Shown here one piece after another: positions 7,410 through 11,266 of a stretch of 11,266 nt of DNA. The DNA lies in the NCBI GenBank assembly GCA_937915745.1, contig CALGGJ010000014.1, positions 1-11,266 on the forward strand, written 5' to 3'. How positions within the stretch are numbered: the first letter of the stretch is position 1; every line of letters begins with the position of its first letter. This DNA comes from an uncultured Prevotellaceae bacterium. GTDB lineage: Bacteria; Bacteroidota; Bacteroidia; Bacteroidales; Bacteroidaceae. Under the pieces are notes generated by a model that worked only from the letters and a program-made list of their open reading frames with translations, was not told the origin of the DNA and did no database searches. The position numbers and the translations under genes were made by a program.

Positions 7410-8858
7410 TCATGCTTTTGGTGCGTCTTCTATGATTGCCACTATGTGTTTCCACACCATATCTACTGTCGGGATGAGCAGGCATTCGTCGGGCGAATGT
7501 ACGCCGCGCAGTGTTGGTCCGACGCTTATCATGTCCATGTGCGGGTATTTCTCCGAGAAGAGTCCGCACTCGAGTCCTGCGTGTATTGCCCTGACCTTAG
7601 GTTCTTTGCCAAACAGTTGTTTGTATTTATCTACGGCCAGTGTCAGTATCGTGGAGTGTGGGTTTGGTTTCCATCCCGGGTAGCCTTCGTGTATGAGTAC
7701 GTCGGCTCCTGCGAGTGTGAATGTAGCGGCAATGACATTGCACAGATGGTCGAGTTGGCTTTTTGTGCTGCTGCGTTGGCTTATGACTATTTTTATTTTT
7801 CCTTCTTCGGGCATCTTGACGCTTGCGAGGTTTGACGATGTTTCCACGAACCCCGCTATGTCTTGGCTCCATTCATATACGCCGTTGTGCACGGCCTGAA
7901 GTGAGTTGATGAGTGCGGTGGCTGTGATGTCGTCGATTGCGGTGTCGGGGCGTTCTACGCTTTCCATCGTAAATTCCACGTTTGGTTCGGTGGTGTGATA
8001 TTCGTCGCGTATGTCGGCAGCAAACAGGTTGAAGTGGCTTCGTATTTCGTGCTTGCTGTTTTCGGGCACTGCTATCACGGCTTCGGCATGACGTGGTATT
8101 GCGTTGTGCAGGTTTCCTCCGTCGATGCTTACGAGGTTCATGTCGTATTTGTTTTGTATGTCGTATAGTAGTCGGGCCAGCAGCTTGTTGGCGTTAGCTC
8201 GGTTTTTGTTGATGTCGTCGCCCGAGTGTCCTCCGGTCAGTTTGTCGATTACGATGCGCAGTGCCACATAGTCTTCGGGTATGTCTTGTGCGAAGTATTC
8301 GAAGTCGATGTCGGTGTTCACACCTCCTGCACATCCGATGAATATTTCGCCTTCGTCTTCGCTGTCGAGGTTTATCAGGTATTTGCCGGTCATGAACCCT
8401 GGTCCGATGGCTTCGGCCCCGGTCAGTCCCGTTTCTTCGTCGCGTGTGAAGAGGCATTCAATCGGTCCGTGGCGCAGCTGCTTGTCGGTGAGCACTGCCA
8501 TGGCCATGGCAATCCCTATTCCGTCGTCAGCACCCAGTGTGGTGCCTTTGGCTCGCATCCATTCACCGTCTATGTAGGTTTCGATGGGGTCGTTGTTGAA
8601 GTCGATAACCTTGTCGCTGGTCTTCTCGCACACCATGTCCATGTGGGCTTGCAACACGATTGTTGCACGGTCGGTCATTCCTGGTGTGGCTTCTTTTGAG
8701 ATGAGTACGTTGCCTGCTTCGTCGGTCTTGCAGCCGAGGTTGTGTTGCCTGGCAAATCCCTGCAGGAAGGCGATGATTTTCTCCTCATGTTTTGAAGGCC
8801 GGGGCACCCTGTTGATTTGCGCAAAGTAATCAAATACTGCGTTTGGTTTCAGTTCCAT
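7410..8858 (-). CDS. pepD: Aminoacyl-histidine dipeptidase (peptidase M20C, PepD)
   Basis: A 482-residue cytoplasmic dizinc dipeptidase that cleaves Xaa-His and other dipeptides, feeding amino-acid recycling. The family-typical length is about 480-490. Metal and catalytic residues are all present: H72 and D74 in QAHMDMVCEK, bridging D111 in LGADDGIGIA, E141 (general base) and E142 in TRDEETGLTGA, D165 in INLDSEDEG, and H454 in GVHSPDE near the C-terminus. The dimerisation (lid) domain lies between about 190 and 390. The N-terminus (LKPNAVFDYFAQINRVPRPSKHE) matches PepD proteins from other phyla, which supports the start at 8858. There is no signal peptide. It is divergent from the small membrane-protein gene at 8943. 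A minus-strand TAATTTTG (8935-8928) is a possible promoter box that would give a leader of about 60 nt. The 87-nt gap to GH43 contains no clear terminator, so some read-through into GH43 is possible. Confidence 0.96.
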   Translation of the reverse strand: MELKPNAVFDYFAQINRVPRPSKHEEKIIAFLQGFARQHNLGCKTDEAGNVLISKEATPGMTDRATIVLQAHMDMVCEKTSDKVIDFNNDPIETYIDGEWMRAKGTTLGADDGIGIAMAMAVLTDKQLRHGPIECLFTRDEETGLTGAEAIGPGFMTGKYLINLDSEDEGEIFIGCAGGVNTDIDFEYFAQDIPEDYVALRIVIDKLTGGHSGDDINKNRANANKLLARLLYDIQNKYDMNLVSIDGGNLHNAIPRHAEAVIAVPENSKHEIRSHFNLFAADIRDEYHTTEPNVEFTMESVERPDTAIDDITATALINSLQAVHNGVYEWSQDIAGFVETSSNLASVKMPEEGKIKIVISQRSSTKSQLDHLCNVIAATFTLAGADVLIHEGYPGWKPNPHSTILTLAVDKYKQLFGKEPKVRAIHAGLECGLFSEKYPHMDMISVGPTLRGVHSPDECLLIPTVDMVWKHIVAIIEDAPKA

Positions 8859-8913
8859 AATGATTTTATCTTAAAAAATGTTATATCTTTGCTGATTGTA
8901 TGCTAATAATTCG

Positions 8914-8921
8914 TATCTTTG
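8914..8921 (+). promoter_or_regulatory. Bacteroidota-type -7 box for the small membrane protein / OmpH-like operon
   Basis: TATCTTTG matches TAnnTTTG exactly and ends 21 nt before the ATG at 8943. A TTTG at 8888-8891 could serve as the -33 element. The same octamer, TATCTTTG, also occurs at 8884-8891, so there may be two tandem promoters. The box overlaps an alternative upstream TTG start at 8919, which argues that translation really begins at 8943. Confidence 0.6.
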
Positions 8922-8942
8922 CAACCGCAAAATTACGAAATA

Positions 8943-9149
8943 ATGGTGAAACTTACACTCTTTTGTGTGATAATTCTTGCCGTGAGCATGTTTTTTTTAT
9001 GCATCGGCATCATTTTTAGGAAGCACGGTCGCTTTCCCGGTATTCATGTGTCGGACAGCAAGGCAATGCGCGACCGTGGTGTGACCTGTGTCCAAAGTCA
9101 GGACCGTATTGCACGGGCCGACAATCCGCGAGCAGTGAAGGAACATTAA
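8943..9149 (+). CDS. Small single-pass membrane protein
   Basis: A 68-residue protein with one N-terminal membrane segment (about residues 3-25) followed by a short soluble tail with the segment RKHGRFPGIHVSDSKAMRDR and GVTCVQSQD (47-55), which contains the single tail cysteine C49. I have an unverified recollection of similar small proteins in other Bacteroidales with an FPxTHxxxxKAxRxxG-C-QSQD pattern, which would make it a conserved uncharacterised family; no function is known to me. The start at 8943 is chosen because the longer frame beginning with TTG at 8919 would start inside the promoter box. The stop is 17 nt before the OmpH-like gene on the same strand, so the two are probably one operon, pointing to an envelope role. 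Confidence 0.75.
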   Translation: MVKLTLFCVIILAVSMFFLCIGIIFRKHGRFPGIHVSDSKAMRDRGVTCVQSQDRIARADNPRAVKEH

Positions 9150-9166
9150 ACAGTATGTGTATATAT

Positions 9167-9784
9167 ATGAAGAAAACATTTTTTGGAGGCCTCTGTGCCA
9201 GCCTTACGGCTGTGATACTGGCTTCGTGCACAAGCTCACCGACTCAGGGTGGGGTCGAGACCGTCACTCCTGCCGAGGAGCGACATGAGATGAAAATAGC
9301 ATACGTGCTGATAGACACACTGACCAGTCAGTATGAATACTACAAGGAGGTGGTCGATAACTTCCAGAAGAAGCAGGCGAACGCAGAGGCCACCATCAAT
9401 CAGAAAGGCAAGAACTTCTCTGCCCAGGTGCAGGAATTCCAACGTAAGGTGCAGTCCAACTCCATAACTCAGGAGCAGTATGACAGCGAGCAGGTACGTC
9501 TGCAGAAGTTGCAGAACGACATCGAGGCCCTGCAGACCCGTCTTTCCAACTCATTGCAGGAGGAGTATCAGAAAGAACTGTCGGCACTTACCGACACCAT
9601 CCAGAACTTCACCCGCCACTATGCCGAGGAGAAAGGCTACGACTACATCCTGTGTAAGAGCAGCGGCATAGACAATGTGCTCTATGGGGCTCCACAGTAT
9701 GACGTGACTGACGAAGTGGTAGCAGCACTCAACAAGCGATACGCCAGAAGCGTACAGAAAGAGAAGAAGAACGAAAAAAAATAA
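9167..9784 (+). CDS. OmpH/Skp-like periplasmic chaperone, lipoprotein form
   Basis: A 205-residue protein of the OmpH/Skp family, which in other bacteria binds unfolded outer-membrane proteins in the periplasm. The start at 9167 (MKKTFFGG) gives a classical lipoprotein signal with lipobox ILASC and C21 as the lipidated residue. An in-frame ATG 12 nt upstream (9155) is less likely. After a short linker, EMKIAYVLIDTL (41-52) corresponds to the first Skp beta strand. Residues about 55-150 are a long charged coiled coil rich in Q, E and K (the tentacle helices). YDYILCKSSGIDNVLYG (158-174) is the returning strand seen at the end of Skp-like proteins, followed by VTDEVVAALNKRY. The lipidated form is common in Bacteroidota. 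It follows the small membrane-protein gene, and a likely terminator lies 85-126 nt downstream. Chaperone activity is inferred from the family. Confidence 0.9.
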   Translation: MKKTFFGGLCASLTAVILASCTSSPTQGGVETVTPAEERHEMKIAYVLIDTLTSQYEYYKEVVDNFQKKQANAEATINQKGKNFSAQVQEFQRKVQSNSITQEQYDSEQVRLQKLQNDIEALQTRLSNSLQEEYQKELSALTDTIQNFTRHYAEEKGYDYILCKSSGIDNVLYGAPQYDVTDEVVAALNKRYARSVQKEKKNEKK

Positions 9785-9868
9785 GAGAGGATAGCTTGCA
9801 ATAGTTTGCATGTGTAGGTTACTACTCTCTCCCCCGGGAGGAGCGCAGGGGGAAGAATAGCCGGTTTG

Positions 9869-9910
9869 TCCCCGTCAGTCCTATATGGAGGTGACGGGGA
9901 TACTCTTTTT
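9869..9910 (+). terminator. Rho-independent terminator after the OmpH-like gene
   Basis: TCCCCGTCA (9869-9877) pairs perfectly with TGACGGGGA (9892-9900), and an inner TCC/GGA pairing extends the stem around a TATAT loop. The stem is followed by TACTCTTTTT. The layout of a GC-rich 9-bp stem and a T run fits an intrinsic terminator for the small membrane protein / OmpH-like operon. Confidence 0.7.
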
Positions 9911-9939
9911 GTGTGCAGCGACAAATAGGGAGAGAAAAC

Positions 9940-9976
9940 GACAACGGACTCTCGGGCCTTTGACAGCGGACTCTCG
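9940..9976. repeat. 22-bp repeat, about 1.7 copies, related to the 2041-2120 array
   Basis: GACAACGGACTCTCG (9940-9954) recurs as GACAGCGGACTCTCG (9962-9976) with one substitution and a 22-bp period; GGGCCTTT fills the spacer. The words TTTG, AGCG and ACTCTCGGG, and the period, are shared with the array at 2041-2120. Confidence 0.8.
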
Positions 9977-10090
9977 TATCATATATCGTTGACCAGATAT
10001 CGACACACCTTCGGGCATTGCTCAGATTAGACCCGATACAGCTGCAGGCAGGACTTACGACCATGTCGGGATGCGACGAGAAGAATCCGG

Positions 10091-10155
10091 CAAAGTGTCT
10101 GTACGTCTAAGACGACAGTCAAAGGGTCTGTACATCTAAGACGACAGTCAAAGTG
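10091..10155. repeat. 29-bp tandem repeat, 2.2 copies
   Basis: Copies start at 10091 and 10120, with a partial copy CAAAGTG at 10149-10155. The conserved interior is TCTGTACRTCTAAGACGAC, and the copies differ at two positions. The first copy contains the palindrome CGTCT-A-AGACG (10104-10114). The array ends about 100 nt before the glyA promoter box. Confidence 0.9.
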
Positions 10156-10257
10156 TTTTTGACTTGAAACAACACAAAAACAGCAGAAAAGAACGGCAGT
10201 AATCTCTTTCGAGTCTTTTTTTTTACTTCTCACCCTACTTGTTTCGCCAAAAATGCT

Positions 10258-10265
10258 TACCTTTG
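10258..10265 (+). promoter_or_regulatory. Bacteroidota-type -7 box for glyA
   Basis: TACCTTTG matches TAnnTTTG exactly and lies 42 nt before the glyA ATG, giving a leader of roughly 35 nt. CTTG at 10238-10241 could be a partial -33 element. The leader is too short for a riboswitch. Confidence 0.55.
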
Positions 10266-10307
10266 TACCCTGAAACGTCTGATATAATCAAAACAACACA
10301 AACCACA

Positions 10308-11266
10308 ATGGAAAGAGACAAGGAAATATTTGCCCTTATCGAACAGGAACAGCAGCGGCAGCAAAGGGGTATAGAGCTGATAGCAAGCGAGAATTTCGTG
10401 AGTCCCCAGGTGATGCAAGCCATGGGTTCGTGCCTCACAAACAAATATGCCGAGGGCTATCCGGGCAAACGCTATTACGGTGGATGCGAGGTGGTGGATG
10501 TGGTTGAGAATATAGCCATCGAGCGCGTGTGTCGTCTCTTCGGTGCCGAATATGCGAACGTGCAGCCACACTCGGGGGCACAGGCCAACGCAGCGGTGCT
10601 GCTGGCTGTACTCAAGCCGGGCGACACGTTCATGGGTCTGAGCCTGGACCACGGCGGACACCTGAGCCACGGAAGTGCAGTGAACACAAGCGGACTACTA
10701 TACAGGCCCGTGGGCTACAACCTCAATCCCGACACCTGCAGGGTGGATTACGACCAAATGGAACGGCTGGCATTGCAGCACCGTCCGAAACTCATCATCG
10801 GCGGAGGCTCGGCCTACAGCCGCGAATGGGACTATGCCCGTATGCGCAAGATTGCAGACGAAGTGGGCGCACTGCTGATGATTGACATGGCTCACCCGGC
10901 TGGTCTCATTGCAGCAGGACTGCTCGACAACCCCGTGAAGTATGCTCACATCGTGACCACCACTACCCACAAGACCCTGCGCGGCCCTCGCGGTGGACTC
11001 ATCCTTATGGGCAAGGACTTCGACAACCCTTGGGGACTGACCACTCCAAAGGGCGTGGTGAAGAAGATGTCGCAGTTGCTGAACTCCGCAGTGTTCCCAG
11101 GACAGCAGGGAGGCCCGCTGGAACACGTCATTGCAGCCAAGGCCGTAGCCTTCGGCGAAGCACTGAAGCCCGAATGGAAGCAGTATGCCACCCAGGTGCA
11201 GAAGAACGCCAAGGTGCTGGCCGACGAACTCATCAAGCGTGGCTTTACCATCGTCAGCGGCGGCAC
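10308..11266 (+). CDS. glyA: Serine hydroxymethyltransferase, N-terminal 319 residues (cut by window end)
   Basis: The PLP enzyme that interconverts serine and glycine while loading one-carbon units on tetrahydrofolate. The frame is open from the ATG at 10308 to the window edge; family members are about 415-430 residues, so roughly three quarters are present. Signature segments in order: ELIASENFVSPQVMQAMGS (23-41), YAEGYPGKRYYGGCEVVDVV (47-66), SGAQANAAV (89-97), the LSLDHGGHLSHGS loop (111-123), D193 and H196 of MIDMAHPAGLIA which hold the cofactor ring, and K222 in TTTTHKTLRGPRGG, the Schiff-base lysine. FPGQQGGP (263-270) is also diagnostic. The start MERDKEIFALIEQEQQRQ is typical of Bacteroidota GlyA. 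It has its own promoter box and no near neighbour upstream on its strand apart from the terminated OmpH-like operon. Confidence 0.97.
   Translation, partial: MERDKEIFALIEQEQQRQQRGIELIASENFVSPQVMQAMGSCLTNKYAEGYPGKRYYGGCEVVDVVENIAIERVCRLFGAEYANVQPHSGAQANAAVLLAVLKPGDTFMGLSLDHGGHLSHGSAVNTSGLLYRPVGYNLNPDTCRVDYDQMERLALQHRPKLIIGGGSAYSREWDYARMRKIADEVGALLMIDMAHPAGLIAAGLLDNPVKYAHIVTTTTHKTLRGPRGGLILMGKDFDNPWGLTTPKGVVKKMSQLLNSAVFPGQQGGPLEHVIAAKAVAFGEALKPEWKQYATQVQKNAKVLADELIKRGFTIVSGG

Larger units (their letters stand above)
9785..10307. other. 523-nt intergenic region between the OmpH-like gene and glyA
   Basis: No credible gene is present; open frames here lack start signals and cross the repeats. 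From left to right it holds a small hairpin (TGCAA 9797-9801 with TTGCA 9806-9810), a C/G hairpin (TCCCCC 9830-9835 with GGGGGA 9848-9853), the strong terminator-like hairpin 9869-9910, a two-copy 22-bp repeat (9940-9976), a 29-bp repeat (10091-10155), a 7-bp stem (AGTCAAA 10146-10152 with TTTGACT 10158-10164), a T-rich run (10215-10224) and the glyA promoter box. Confidence 0.7.

Noticed and set aside
8919..8942. Longer form of the small membrane protein starting at TTG 8919
   Set aside because: That codon lies inside the TATCTTTG promoter box; ATG at 8943 follows at a normal distance.
10091..10155. 29-bp array as a CRISPR
   Set aside because: Although the period resembles a CRISPR repeat length, the copies are directly adjacent without spacers and there are only about two.
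10027..10233. 68-codon minus-strand frame in the gap before glyA
   Set aside because: It is made largely of the 29-bp repeat and has no recognisable features.
9785..10307. Riboswitch controlling glyA
   Set aside because: The promoter box at 10258-10265 leaves a leader of only about 35 nt, and no glycine, SAM or THF aptamer core is recognisable.

Overview
The window looks like an ordinary chromosomal stretch from a Bacteroidota genome, most likely Prevotella or a close relative (Bacteroidales). The evidence is: Bacteroidota-type promoter boxes (TAnnTTTG) at several gene starts, no Shine-Dalgarno sequences, a lipoprotein version of an OmpH/Skp-like protein, and a PA14-containing GH31 next to a GH43 as in Bacteroidales glycan loci. 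The genus is an inference from these traits; no rRNA or tRNA is present to confirm it.

Layout: positions 57-8858 hold five genes, all on the minus strand. In transcription order they are an aminoacyl-histidine dipeptidase (pepD, 8858-7410), a secreted GH43 glycosidase (7322-5727), a phytase-like esterase-domain protein that overlaps it by 13 nt (5739-4777), a 344-nt gap, a secreted GH31 glycosidase of the alpha-xylosidase type (4432-2147), a gap holding a 22-bp tandem repeat, and a YgiQ-family radical SAM protein (1907-57) followed by an inverted-repeat structure. From 8943 to the end, three genes lie on the plus strand: a 68-residue membrane protein, an OmpH/Skp-like lipoprotein with a terminator, a 523-nt gap with two more tandem repeats, and the first three quarters of serine hydroxymethyltransferase (glyA), cut by the window edge.

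The GH43, phytase-like and GH31 genes plausibly form a small plant-glycan (xylose-containing hemicellulose) degradation group, but no susC/susD pair, sensor or transporter is visible here. pepD, ygiQ, the OmpH-like gene and glyA are housekeeping. I see no CRISPR array, transposase, phage gene, toxin-antitoxin pair or defence system, and no new multi-gene system. The most unusual content is non-coding: four short tandem-repeat arrays (periods 22, 22, 29 and 17 bp) in three of the gaps, two of them sharing sequence words; a 16-bp direct repeat with 32-bp spacing upstream of GH31; overlapping, mutually exclusive hairpins after ygiQ; and a GH31 that ends abruptly 27 nt before one of the arrays.
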